Part shown: piece by piece, positions 1 to 6,800 of the stretch
Layout of the letters: each line of letters starts with the position of its first letter
How positions within the stretch are numbered: the first letter of the stretch is position 1
DNA from: Clostridia bacterium
GTDB lineage: Bacteria; Bacillota_A; Clostridia; Oscillospirales; CAG-272
Assembly (NCBI GenBank): GCA_017467225.1
Contig: JAFTSR010000278.1
Span: 1-13,282, forward strand
Direction: 5' to 3'
DNA length: 13,282 bases
Made by a program: the position numbers and the translations under genes
The notes under the pieces: model-generated
Databases searched by the model: none
Told to the model about the DNA's origin: nothing
What the model saw: only the letters and a program-made list of their open reading frames with translations

Positions 1-47
1 CTTTGTGCAGGGAGAGCACTTTACTTAACACCCAGATCAACCATTCT

Positions 48-221
48 CTTTTCCAAAAGTTTTTGAAAAGGGGGCGCGAGGAGGAATGAGTTTGGCGGTC
101 ACGCCGCTTTGCCGCGCAAAGCATCGTGATGACGGCGTTTAGCCGTCAAGACAAACTCAAAGGAGGTAACCGGCCAAAGTCGGTTGCCTCCAGCTTTTTC
201 TTCAAAAAAGTTCCCCCTCGC
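48..221. repeat. Composite nested stem-loop intergenic element
   Basis: This gene-free block lies just past the rqcH stop codon. An outer 11-bp stem, GCGAGGAGGAA (76-86) with TTCCCCCTCGC (211-221), has one mismatch. Inside it sits a perfect 8-bp stem, TGAGTTTG (87-94) with CAAACTCA (152-159). That stem encloses GCTTTGC/GCAAAGC (106-112/116-122), TGACGGC/GCCGTCA (130-136/142-148) and a weaker 4-bp GCGG/CCGC hairpin (95-98/104-107). Beside it is an 11-bp stem with one G-T pair, GGAGGTAACCG/CGGTTGCCTCC (162-172/181-191). The left flank, with AAAGTTTTTGAA at 57-68, resembles the reverse complement of 5579-5603, and 207-221 matches 5567-5583, so this belongs to the same repeat family as the element near 5550. 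It may act as the 3' end or terminator of the leftward rqcH transcript, but no long T-run follows the hairpins. Bases 1-47 show no supported feature. Confidence 0.6.
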
Positions 222-233
222 ATAACATATTCC

Positions 234-2003
234 TCACTTCCCCACTCTCAGCGCGGCGACCTTGTTGGCGTCCGGTGTCACATAGGCTGTCCAGTTGGTG
301 TGATAGATGACAAGACCGGGCTTACCCTGCGCCGGCTTTTTGACGTTGCGCACCTTGGTATAATCCACCGCCACGTTCTGTCCGCCTGCGGATTTGGAAT
401 ACTGCGCAGCGATCTCGGCGGCCTGGGTGAAATCGATCTCGGGCGGCTCCTGCCCGTTGCAGACCAGAACGACGTGCGAACCCGGCACGTCCTTGGCATG
501 AAACCAATAATCGTTGCGATCAGCCAGCTTGTGCGTGATATGCTCGTTTTGCACGTTGTTCTTGCCGCACAGAACGGTATAGCCATTCTCGGTCATAAAG
601 CGCATGATCTTGGGAGCCGTCGCCTTTTTGGCCGTATAATTCTTCATACGGGAGGCATAGCCGCTGCGGTACAGCTCCTCGCGAATCTCAGACAGATCGG
701 CGTCTGTCTCGGCGTGGGTCAGCGCGTCGAACACGCTGTAAATATAGACCAGCTCACGCTCGCCGATCTCAATCTGACGGGTCAGCTCGATCTTGGCAGT
801 CTTGCTCTTGTTGTACTTTTTGAAATATCGCTGGGCGTTGGCAGCAGGAGTCAGGCGCTCATCCAGCTGGACGGTGCACTCGCCAAAGGTGCCGTCGGCC
901 TCGTGATAATCCTCGTAGTCAGTCAGGGTGGCCGACTTCATGCCGCGCTCCAGAAGATACATATTGGCGGTGATCAGATCTCCCGCCTTTTTGTATTCCA
1001 CCGCGCGTTCGCAGTCGATCAGCTCCCCTCGCTGGGCATCCAGCTTTTTGTGAATGCGCGCCTCGGCAGCCGTCAGAATGCGCAGCACGTCGCCTGCACG
1101 CTGGCGCACGCGGTTCTCGCGGTCACGCGTGGCAAAGAATTGATCCATGACCTCGCTTGCCGCGCCGTCCACACGCTGCCAGGCCGCGCCGTATTGGGTC
1201 AGCGGCAAAAAGGCGTACTCCACCGGCTTGTCGCCGTCCATCATGACGCAGGGCGAAAACTCACCGTTTCTGACAATGTCCATAACCGAGGCGAAATGGC
1301 TCCAGAGCAGGCTGAAATCGCACTGTCGCAGCGTGCTTTCGGTACTGCCCGAGGCACGGTAAACGATCTCGCGCGCCACCGTTGCGGACAGACCGCAAAA
1401 AGCGCCGGTCAGCCATTTGGCGGCCTCGCGGTCGCCGGGTGCGTCCTCCCAAAGCGAGGTAAAGGCGGTCTTATCTGCCGCGGTCGGGTCGATTTTCTCC
1501 GTCTGTGGCGGCGGCAGCTCGTAGCTCATGCCAGGCAGTACCTGGCGGCGCGAGCTGGTGGTAAAATCGACCGGACGCAGCACGGCGATAATCTTGTCGT
1601 TTTCATCGGTGAAGATCAGATTGCTGTAACGTCCCATGACCTCGGCGATCAGGTGGCGCTGTGCAAGAAAGCCCATTTCATCCCGTGTCTGGAAGGTCAG
1701 ACGGGCGACTCTCTCAAAGCCGAGCTGCTCGACCGAGAGCAGATGTGCACCCGACAGGTGCTTGCGCAGCAGCATGCAGAACATGGGAGGGCTGGCGGGA
1801 TTTTCGCGCGTGACGGTGGAAAATCCGATACGCGGTGTGTTGGAGCCGGCGTCGATCAAAAGGCGCCGACCGCCATCAAACGAGCGCATCTGCAAGACAA
1901 TCTGATCCTTTTCGGGTTGCGTGATCTTCTCAATGCGCGCGCCCTTGGCAAATTCGTGTATTTCCGCGATGGCGGCCGCCATCATACCGGCATCATACGC
2001 CAT
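234..2003 (-). CDS. rqcH: RqcH-type NFACT protein (ribosome quality control, fibronectin-binding protein A family)
   Basis: The 589-residue product is a full-length bacterial Rqc2/NEMF homologue. In this family RqcH binds obstructed 50S subunits carrying peptidyl-tRNA and recruits tRNA-Ala to add C-terminal alanine tails that mark the stalled peptide for degradation. The N-terminal NFACT-N part has the typical run around FCMLLRKHLSGAHL (75-88) and an E97-R98 pair where B. subtilis RqcH is described as having D97-R98. A charged middle region is probably the coiled coil. The C-terminal NFACT-R (DUF814) domain starts near 455, with GKNNVQNE (480-487), DYWFHAKDVPGSHV (498-511), VDYT and KKP. The ATG at 2003 is chosen because GGGAGG lies 8 bases upstream and MAYDAGMM is the usual family start; the 40 upstream in-frame codons lie mostly inside the phosphatase gene. 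The start overlaps that gene by 11 bases, so the two are probably translationally coupled. Older names are fbpA and yloA. Confidence 0.93.
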   Translation of the reverse strand: MAYDAGMMAAAIAEIHEFAKGARIEKITQPEKDQIVLQMRSFDGGRRLLIDAGSNTPRIGFSTVTRENPASPPMFCMLLRKHLSGAHLLSVEQLGFERVARLTFQTRDEMGFLAQRHLIAEVMGRYSNLIFTDENDKIIAVLRPVDFTTSSRRQVLPGMSYELPPPQTEKIDPTAADKTAFTSLWEDAPGDREAAKWLTGAFCGLSATVAREIVYRASGSTESTLRQCDFSLLWSHFASVMDIVRNGEFSPCVMMDGDKPVEYAFLPLTQYGAAWQRVDGAASEVMDQFFATRDRENRVRQRAGDVLRILTAAEARIHKKLDAQRGELIDCERAVEYKKAGDLITANMYLLERGMKSATLTDYEDYHEADGTFGECTVQLDERLTPAANAQRYFKKYNKSKTAKIELTRQIEIGERELVYIYSVFDALTHAETDADLSEIREELYRSGYASRMKNYTAKKATAPKIMRFMTENGYTVLCGKNNVQNEHITHKLADRNDYWFHAKDVPGSHVVLVCNGQEPPEIDFTQAAEIAAQYSKSAGGQNVAVDYTKVRNVKKPAQGKPGLVIYHTNWTAYVTPDANKVAALRVGK

Positions 2004-2838
2004 TGTGCTCGCCTCCCTTTTCATACTCGTCAAATGCAGCAAGGAGCGGATGAAAATCAGGGAGAATGACATCCGGGCGGTCAGCCTCCTCCGCTTCCAG
2101 AGCTGTTTGCTCACTCGTCTCACCTGTCAGCATCAGCACCGCCGTCACGCCACCGCGCTTGCCAAAGGCAATGTCTGTGTACAGGCGATCGCCGAACATG
2201 CACATATCCTTTGCACCGCAGCCGACACGCGCCGCAATGGCAGCAATCGCACCGCCGTAGGGCTTGCCGAAGTAGGTGGGCTCAACGCCGGTGGAGGCGG
2301 TGACAGCCGCAGCGATGGCACCGCTGTCAGGGATAAAGCCGTCCTCGGTGGGACAGTTGAAATCGGGGTGCGTGCAAAGATATTCCGCGCCGCGACGAAT
2401 GCAACGGCAGGCAGCGTCCAGCTTTTCGTAGGTCAGCGTCAGATCAAAGCTGGTAACGACAATGTCGGCCCGTGGCGTATCGTGCGGCAAAAGCTCGATG
2501 CCCGCCGCGCGAAACTGTGCCTCAAGGTCGGGCGTGCCCATCAGATAGACCGACTTCCCTTTTCTCTCGCGCAAAAGAAAGTCCACCGTCACCTCACCGG
2601 CGGTCAGAATTTCATCAGGCTTGGGAGCAAAGCCCAGGCGGGTCAGTCTCTCGACGTAGCGCACGGGAGAACGGCTGGCGTTGTTGGTATAGAAAATGAT
2701 CTTCTTTCCCATCTCGCGCAAGCGAAAGATCAGCTCCTTCGCCTCTGGAAAGACACGGTCACCAAGATAGATCGTACCGTCCATATCAAAAATAAAGCAT
2801 TTTTTGCTGCAAATGCTCTGCAAAATCGTTTTTTCCAT
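1993..2838 (-). CDS. HAD superfamily phosphatase, NagD-like (subclass IIA)
   Basis: The 281-residue cytosolic protein has the four HAD motifs. Motif I is DMDGT (18-22, nucleophile D18 and acid/base D20), motif II is TNNAS (51-55), motif III is the lysine of GKP (K192), and motif IV is MFGDRLYTD (214-222, D217 and D222). The cap lies between motifs II and III, as in the NagD and p-nitrophenylphosphatase group, which dephosphorylates nucleoside monophosphates, sugar phosphates or glycolytic by-products. The exact substrate cannot be read from sequence. The ATG at 2838 is chosen because TAAAGGA lies 7 bases upstream and a near-consensus promoter ends just before it; longer in-frame starts would lie upstream of that promoter. 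It is the first gene of a two-gene leftward operon, and its last 11 bases overlap the start of rqcH. Confidence 0.9.
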   Translation of the reverse strand: MEKTILQSICSKKCFIFDMDGTIYLGDRVFPEAKELIFRLREMGKKIIFYTNNASRSPVRYVERLTRLGFAPKPDEILTAGEVTVDFLLRERKGKSVYLMGTPDLEAQFRAAGIELLPHDTPRADIVVTSFDLTLTYEKLDAACRCIRRGAEYLCTHPDFNCPTEDGFIPDSGAIAAAVTASTGVEPTYFGKPYGGAIAAIAARVGCGAKDMCMFGDRLYTDIAFGKRGGVTAVLMLTGETSEQTALEAEEADRPDVILPDFHPLLAAFDEYEKGGEHNGV

Positions 2839-2871
2839 GATTTTTTCCTTTACCGAAAATTTTCTGCTTAT

Positions 2872-2901
2872 ATTATACTCATAAACTTGCATTTTTGTCA
2901 A
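2872..2901 (-). promoter_or_regulatory. Sigma-A promoter of the HAD phosphatase-rqcH operon
   Basis: Read on the minus strand, TTGACA (2901-2896) is followed by an 18-base spacer and TATAAT (2877-2872), a perfect match to both consensus boxes. Transcription would start near 2865, giving a leader of about 27 bases that contains the AAAGGA ribosome site at 2851-2846. The -35 box lies inside the spacer of the opposing promoter. Confidence 0.85.
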
Positions 2902-2915
2902 GAGTATGTTATAAT
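2887..2915 (+). promoter_or_regulatory. Sigma-A promoter of the ygjV-coaW-oxidoreductase operon
   Basis: TTGCAT (2887-2892), a 17-base spacer and TATAAT (2910-2915) form a strong plus-strand promoter. Transcription would start near 2922, giving a leader of about 64 bases to the ATG at 2986. It overlaps the divergent promoter for its whole -35 to spacer region. Confidence 0.8.
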
Positions 2916-2985
2916 AAAAGTTAAGTTGAGTAAAAACATCTGTTTTCGACGCTAACAAAAATGATTTGGAGCACAACACAACCTT

Positions 2986-3555
2986 ATGATTGCCTGGATT
3001 ACCAACCTTGAACCCCGCGTCTTGATCGCCAACTGCGTCGGTATCTTCGGTGTTTTGGCCTGCATTATGATTTTTCAGCAGACCGAGCGCAAAAAGCTGC
3101 TCACCTGGAAGCTGATTGCAGACAGCATCTGGACGGTGCAATATCTTATTCTCGGTGCCTTCAGCGGTGCCGGTGTCACGCTGATCGCCGTGGTGCGCAG
3201 CATCATTTTCTTGCGCATTGACCCCAAGAAGGGCAAGGGCATAGGCTGGCTGGTCGGCTTTTTGACTGTATCGGCCATCGTTGCCGCACTCACCTGGAAG
3301 AGCTGGTGGAACATTTTCTCGCTGACAGGCTCGGTGCTTGGTATCACCAGCTTCTGGATCGGCAAACCGCGCGTCAGTCGCGCGCTCTCCTTCCCCATCT
3401 CCACTGCCATGCTGATTTATGATTTTTCAACCATGGCTTACATGGGCATGCTCAACGAAGCCCTGAGTATGGTTTCCTCGATTATCGGCATTTTCCGCCA
3501 CGACATCCCCGCCCGTCGCGCCAAGGCGGCGGCAGAAAAGGAGGCAAGCTTATGA
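2986..3555 (+). CDS. YgjV-like integral membrane protein
   Basis: This 189-residue, very hydrophobic protein has about five to six predicted membrane segments, roughly at 11-29, 43-60, 62-76, 87-102, 108-126 and 137-155, and a basic, alanine-rich cytoplasmic tail. The pattern NCVGIFGVLACIMIFQQTERK followed by a long hydrophobic stretch with GAFSGAGVTLIAVVRSI resembles the Imp-YgjV family of bacterial inner-membrane proteins, whose function is unknown. The ATG at 2986 is the first usable start after the promoter. Its ribosome site (TTGGAG, about 14 bases upstream) is poor, so translation may be weak. The stop codon overlaps the pantothenate kinase start as ATGA, and the kinase ribosome site lies inside this gene. 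A role linked to pantothenate or CoA is therefore possible but is only inference from context. Confidence 0.75.
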   Translation: MIAWITNLEPRVLIANCVGIFGVLACIMIFQQTERKKLLTWKLIADSIWTVQYLILGAFSGAGVTLIAVVRSIIFLRIDPKKGKGIGWLVGFLTVSAIVAALTWKSWWNIFSLTGSVLGITSFWIGKPRVSRALSFPISTAMLIYDFSTMAYMGMLNEALSMVSSIIGIFRHDIPARRAKAAAEKEASL

Positions 3556-4430
3556 AGCAAACCGTTATCGGCATTGACGTCGGCGGCAGCACGACCAAGA
3601 TCGTCGGCTTCCGTTACGGCAATAGCCAAAATCCACAGTTGATCCAACCCTTATTCGTCCGTGCAACCGACCCTGTTACCGCCATGTACGGTGCGTTTGG
3701 TCGCTTTACCACCGAAAACGGCATCGCACTTTCCGACGTGGATTGCATTATGACCACCGGCGTGGGCTCGTCCTTTATGCAGCAGCCCATCTACGGACTC
3801 AAATGTCATACCGTTCCCGAATTTTCCAGCATCGGACGAGGCGGCCTGTATCTGTCCGGTCTGTCCGAGGCTATTGTTGTCAGCATGGGTACGGGTACGG
3901 CCATCGTGCATGCCAAGGCGCTGACCGGCGAGGACGGACTGCCGTTGGTTGACAGTGAGCACGACACCGAGATCGAATATCTGGGCGGTACGGGCGTTGG
4001 CGGCGGTACCATGCTTGGGTTGACCAAGCTGCTCACCGGCGTGGGCACCATCGAACATATCGAGCAGCTTTGCCAAAGCGGCAATCTGGCAAACATCGAC
4101 CTGCGCGTCGGTGATATTTCCAAGAAATCCTTCCGCGAGATGAGCGACAATCTGACGGCCTCCAACTTCGGTCGTGTCAGCGATCTGGCTACCCACAGCG
4201 ACCTGGCTCTGGGTGTTGCCAATCTGGTTGCCGAGACCATCGCCATGATGTCTATTTTTGCGGCACGCTCGTTTGACGTACACGACATCGTGCTGATTGG
4301 CAATCTGTCCTCCATCACACCGGTACGCCGGGTGTTTGAAAGCCTGGGATCTTCCTTTGACGTCAATTTCGTTATTCCCGAAAATTCTCAATTCGGAACA
4401 GTTATCGGTGCAGCGCTGCACCGGGCGTAA
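3552..4430 (+). CDS. coaW: Type II pantothenate kinase
   Basis: The 292-residue protein phosphorylates pantothenate with ATP, the first committed step of CoA synthesis, in the cytosol. It has the actin-like ATPase fold signature GIDVGGSTTK (7-16), a candidate catalytic glutamate in VPEFSSIGRGG (E90), the phosphate-binding MGTGTA (112-117) and the glycine-rich LGGTGVGGGTMLG (144-156) typical of the CoaW/Fumble (type II) family. It is slightly longer than the roughly 267 residues of the S. aureus enzyme. The start is clear: AAAAGGAGG lies 7 bases before the ATG, which overlaps the YgjV stop codon. Family knowledge says staphylococcal type II enzymes resist CoA feedback inhibition; whether this one does is not visible from sequence. 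The next gene starts 27 bases downstream. Confidence 0.9.
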   Translation: MKQTVIGIDVGGSTTKIVGFRYGNSQNPQLIQPLFVRATDPVTAMYGAFGRFTTENGIALSDVDCIMTTGVGSSFMQQPIYGLKCHTVPEFSSIGRGGLYLSGLSEAIVVSMGTGTAIVHAKALTGEDGLPLVDSEHDTEIEYLGGTGVGGGTMLGLTKLLTGVGTIEHIEQLCQSGNLANIDLRVGDISKKSFREMSDNLTASNFGRVSDLATHSDLALGVANLVAETIAMMSIFAARSFDVHDIVLIGNLSSITPVRRVFESLGSSFDVNFVIPENSQFGTVIGAALHRA

Positions 4431-4457
4431 GATAAAAAATTAAGTGAGGTAATCATC

Positions 4458-5531
4458 ATGGAAAACAAAAAAGTCAAGGTAGCCGTCATCGGCTGCGGTA
4501 CCATTGCAAACTCCGCGCACATTCCCTCCTACAAAAACAATCCCGACGTAGAGATCGCATACGTCTGCGACATCATCCCCGAGCGCGCTGACGCTGCTGT
4601 TGAAAAATACGGCTGCGGCAAGGCGGTCTACGACTACAAAGAGGTCCTGGCCGATCCCGAGGTCGAGGCTATTTCGGTTTGTACGCCCAACTTCATGCAT
4701 CCGATCATCACCATCGATGCACTGCGCGCCGGCAAGCACGTGCTTTGCGAGAAGCCTGCAGCACGCACCTATGCTGAGGCGCTGGAGATGCAGAAGGTAC
4801 AGCACGAGACGGGAAAGACGCTCAACATCGGCGTGGTCAATCGCTTCAACACTGCTGTCAATATGATCCGTGAGAAGATCGCAGCAGGTGAGCTTGGCGA
4901 GGTTTATCACATTTACGTATCCTTCCGCGCACAGCGCTCTATCCCGGGTCTGGGCGGCGCGTTTACCACCAAGGCGATCGCCGGCGGCGGCGCGCTCATT
5001 GACTGGGGTGTACACTATCTCGATATCGTGATGTACTGCACGGGCGATCCCAAGCCCCTGACCGTTTCGGGCAAGGCGTTCTGCAAGCTGGGCGTGGATA
5101 TGCCCAACTACGTCTACGAGGGCATGTGGTCCGAGAACACCAAGGATCTGAACGGCACGTACGACGTTGACGACAGCGTCACCGGCTTTGTTCGCACCGA
5201 GGGTCCCACCATCACCTTCAACGGCGCGTGGGCACAGAACATCGGCCCCAGAGACGCATACATCGACTTCCTGGGCGACAAGGCGGGCATCCGCCTGCAG
5301 TACGGCGGCAATTTTACCGTCTACGGCACCAAGGACGGTAAGCTGTGGCAGGAAACGCCCGAATACGCCAGCGTCAACATGTTCCAGAACGAAATCGACA
5401 GCTTTGTCCGCTGCGTCCGCACGGGCGAGAAACTGCCCTCTCATATCGACAACGTCGTCATCACCGCCCGTCTGATGCAGGCCGTCTACGACTCCTCCGA
5501 GCAAAACAAAGAAATCACGCTGGAGTGGTAA
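4458..5531 (+). CDS. Gfo/Idh/MocA family NAD(P)-dependent oxidoreductase
   Basis: The 357-residue cytosolic protein has an N-terminal Rossmann fold with GCGTIA (12-17) and an acidic residue ending strand 2 (CDIIPER, D38), which suggests NAD(H) preference. CEKPAARTYAEA (97-108) carries the conserved EKP motif whose lysine (K99) sits in the active site. The C-terminal half has GGGALIDWGVHYLDIV (177-192), with the D182 and H186 positions typical of the catalytic site of the family. Members oxidise or reduce sugars, inositols and related polyols; the substrate here cannot be named. GTGAGG lies 8-10 bases before the ATG. It is the last gene of the ygjV-coaW operon and ends before a stack of palindromes and a strong terminator. 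Nothing suggests truncation. Confidence 0.9.
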   Translation: MENKKVKVAVIGCGTIANSAHIPSYKNNPDVEIAYVCDIIPERADAAVEKYGCGKAVYDYKEVLADPEVEAISVCTPNFMHPIITIDALRAGKHVLCEKPAARTYAEALEMQKVQHETGKTLNIGVVNRFNTAVNMIREKIAAGELGEVYHIYVSFRAQRSIPGLGGAFTTKAIAGGGALIDWGVHYLDIVMYCTGDPKPLTVSGKAFCKLGVDMPNYVYEGMWSENTKDLNGTYDVDDSVTGFVRTEGPTITFNGAWAQNIGPRDAYIDFLGDKAGIRLQYGGNFTVYGTKDGKLWQETPEYASVNMFQNEIDSFVRCVRTGEKLPSHIDNVVITARLMQAVYDSSEQNKEITLEW

Positions 5532-5545
5532 GTTGAATATAAAAG

Positions 5546-5583
5546 GCGAGGGGGAACTTTTGTGTACAAAAGTTCCCCCTCGC
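5546..5583. repeat. Perfect 18-bp-arm palindrome
   Basis: Left arm GCGAGGGGGAACTTTTGT (5546-5563) and right arm ACAAAAGTTCCCCCTCGC (5566-5583) are exact inverted repeats separated by GT. In RNA the inner pairs would open to form the loop. The right arm recurs almost unchanged at 207-221. It lies 14 bases past the oxidoreductase stop codon and could protect the 3' end of either convergent transcript. Confidence 0.85.
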
Positions 5584-5590
5584 GCTCCCC

Positions 5591-5689
5591 TTCAAAAAAC
5601 TTTACCCCAAATTTTATCAAAGTTTTTGAAAGTTCCAAGAAAACTTTTTTCAAAAAGTTTTCTTGGCGGGGCTTGGGGCGGAGCCCCAA
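5591..5689. repeat. Stacked inverted repeats between convergent operons
   Basis: Three further inverted repeats follow without a gene. TTCAAAAAACTTT (5591-5603) pairs with AAAGTTTTTGAA (5619-5630), with one bulged A. CCAAGAAAACTTTTT (5635-5649) pairs perfectly with AAAAAGTTTTCTTGG (5652-5666). TTGGGGC (5673-5679) pairs with GCCCCAA (5683-5689), and an alternative fold joins GGGGCT (5668-5673) to AGCCCC (5682-5687). Together with the palindrome just upstream this looks like a clustered intergenic palindrome element. The related block at 48-221 shares the CAAAAAACTTT and CCCCCTCGC words. Confidence 0.75.
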
Positions 5690-5706
5690 CTTCCCTTTAT
5701 ACACTT

Positions 5707-5741
5707 CGAGGCTCCCGCTGTCGGCGGGAGCCTCGTTTTTT
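5707..5741 (+). terminator. Rho-independent terminator of the ygjV-coaW-oxidoreductase operon
   Basis: A 12-bp perfect GC-rich stem, CGAGGCTCCCGC (5707-5718) with GCGGGAGCCTCG (5724-5735), has the loop TGTCG and is followed directly by TTTTTT (5736-5741). The T-run is only on the plus strand, so it ends the rightward operon. The leftward ABC operon stops at 5745, three bases past the T-run, so its transcript would have to read into this hairpin and the palindromes beyond. Confidence 0.93.
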
Positions 5742-5744
5742 GAC

Positions 5745-6785
5745 TTAATTTGCAAGTGCAAGAATTGCGGACAGATCGAGCGCATACACGCCGGTCTTGT
5801 CTGACAGACGCACGTAGGTCAAGCCGTCCTCGGTCGTATTGCCCAGATACAGCGTGTAGACCGTCTGCAGCTCGGTCGAGTTGGTCGTGCCGGTCGTGGC
5901 ATCCTCGTAGGTCTTGGTGTAGGTGTAGTGCACCGCCAGCATGCGGTCACTTCCGCTCTCCACACCAAACTCCGCATAGCGCGCCGGATCAAAGGTCAGC
6001 GCGTCGTTCAGATTCCAGCCCATCATAGCCTCAACCAGCGCGTCGCTCTCCTCTTGGGACAGCGGCACGTTCTGCTCCTCGCCGTACAGCACCAGCACCT
6101 TATCCTCCGCCGCAGCGGTATCGTCAGTCGGATGTTCATAAACGTACGTCCAGCTTTCCTCGTTCAGCTGCAAGCGGAAGCCCATCAGCTGCGTCTTGGT
6201 GTAGCTTGGCAGCTTGTCGTCCTCGATCATAACGGCAGGCGTGGTCGCGAAATAGGGCGGAATTCCTGCTGAGATCATATATACGGTCGACGGATCGCTG
6301 CTCAGCGCACAGTAGGTCATATAGTTGAATGCGTTGGTCTTACCGATGAGCAGTCCCGTCTGTGAGCCGTCTGCCAGCGTGAAGGACAAGCGCACCGCGT
6401 CCTCGCCAAGGCCGTAGTCATTTCGCATAGAAGCGTCCACGTTTTCGTATTTGTACGTTGAGGTCAGCTCCATTACGGCGTTGATCATCAGCGTCATGCG
6501 CGCGTTGCTGATCGGCAGGGTAGGATCGCCTTCCCATACCCAGCGCGTCTTATCCGCAGACAGCGTAAAGGCGTACTCCTCTCCCTCATTGGTGTAGGAA
6601 AAGGCCATCAGATCACTTGCGTTCAGCGAAAAGAAGATCTCCGCCCGGGCGCTCGGCTGCTCCAGCTCGGACAGATTGGACTCGGGCTGCTCCCGGTCAC
6701 CGCCGAGCGAGGTCACTGCCACGTACAGCGCGATCAGCATCGCCAGCACGCCCAGAAGCAACAGCATTTTTTTACTTTTTGTCAC
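5745..6785 (-). CDS. DUF4340 domain protein, membrane-anchored partner of a Gld-like ABC transporter
   Basis: The 346-residue protein has a lysine-rich N-terminus, one membrane segment (about 7-27) and a long extracytoplasmic part. The repeated beta-rich pattern, with DLMAFSYTNEGEEYAFTL, RWVWEGDP.LPIS, a Y.Y.NV stretch and LGLGEDAVRLSF-like spacing, matches the DUF4340 family. This family of unknown biochemical role is regularly encoded beside GldF/GldG-like ABC systems. The start is GTG at 6785, with AAAGGA 7 bases upstream; it lies 15 bases past the stop of the GldG-like gene, so this is the last gene of that operon. No lipobox cysteine is seen, so it should stay attached through its N-terminal helix. 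The gene ends 3 bases from the opposing terminator. Confidence 0.85.
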   Translation of the reverse strand: MTKSKKMLLLLGVLAMLIALYVAVTSLGGDREQPESNLSELEQPSARAEIFFSLNASDLMAFSYTNEGEEYAFTLSADKTRWVWEGDPTLPISNARMTLMINAVMELTSTYKYENVDASMRNDYGLGEDAVRLSFTLADGSQTGLLIGKTNAFNYMTYCALSSDPSTVYMISAGIPPYFATTPAVMIEDDKLPSYTKTQLMGFRLQLNEESWTYVYEHPTDDTAAAEDKVLVLYGEEQNVPLSQEESDALVEAMMGWNLNDALTFDPARYAEFGVESGSDRMLAVHYTYTKTYEDATTGTTNSTELQTVYTLYLGNTTEDGLTYVRLSDKTGVYALDLSAILALAN

Positions 6786-6800
6786 GTTTTTGTCCTTTCG

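Noticed and set aside
1..66. Possible 3' end of a gene entering from the left
   Set aside because: Short open stretches exist in two frames but none has enough length or family similarity to call. One ends inside the repeat word AAAGTTTTTGA, which is probably chance.
87..159. Cloverleaf-like fold resembling a tRNA
   Set aside because: There is an 8-bp closing stem and three inner hairpins, but no T-loop consensus, no 7-base anticodon loop of the right form and no CCA-type end. It is not a tRNA.
126..2069. Long plus-strand open frame (647 codons) antisense to rqcH
   Set aside because: The product has no recognisable domain, no ribosome site at its start and a His/Gln/Arg-rich composition typical of the shadow of a GC-biased gene. 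The opposite strand encodes a clear NFACT protein.
2961..3011. Tiny open frame of 16 codons starting at ATG 2961, possible leader peptide before ygjV
   Set aside because: It overlaps the ygjV start out of frame and has no ribosome site or attenuator-like hairpins; a leader role cannot be supported.
3651..5504. Long minus-strand frames opposite coaW and the oxidoreductase
   Set aside because: Both are antisense shadows with low-complexity composition, while the plus-strand products carry complete family motifs.
5546..5741. CRISPR array or integron-like array
   Set aside because: The repeats are inverted, of differing sequence and have no regular direct repeat with unique spacers; no cas or integrase gene is present.
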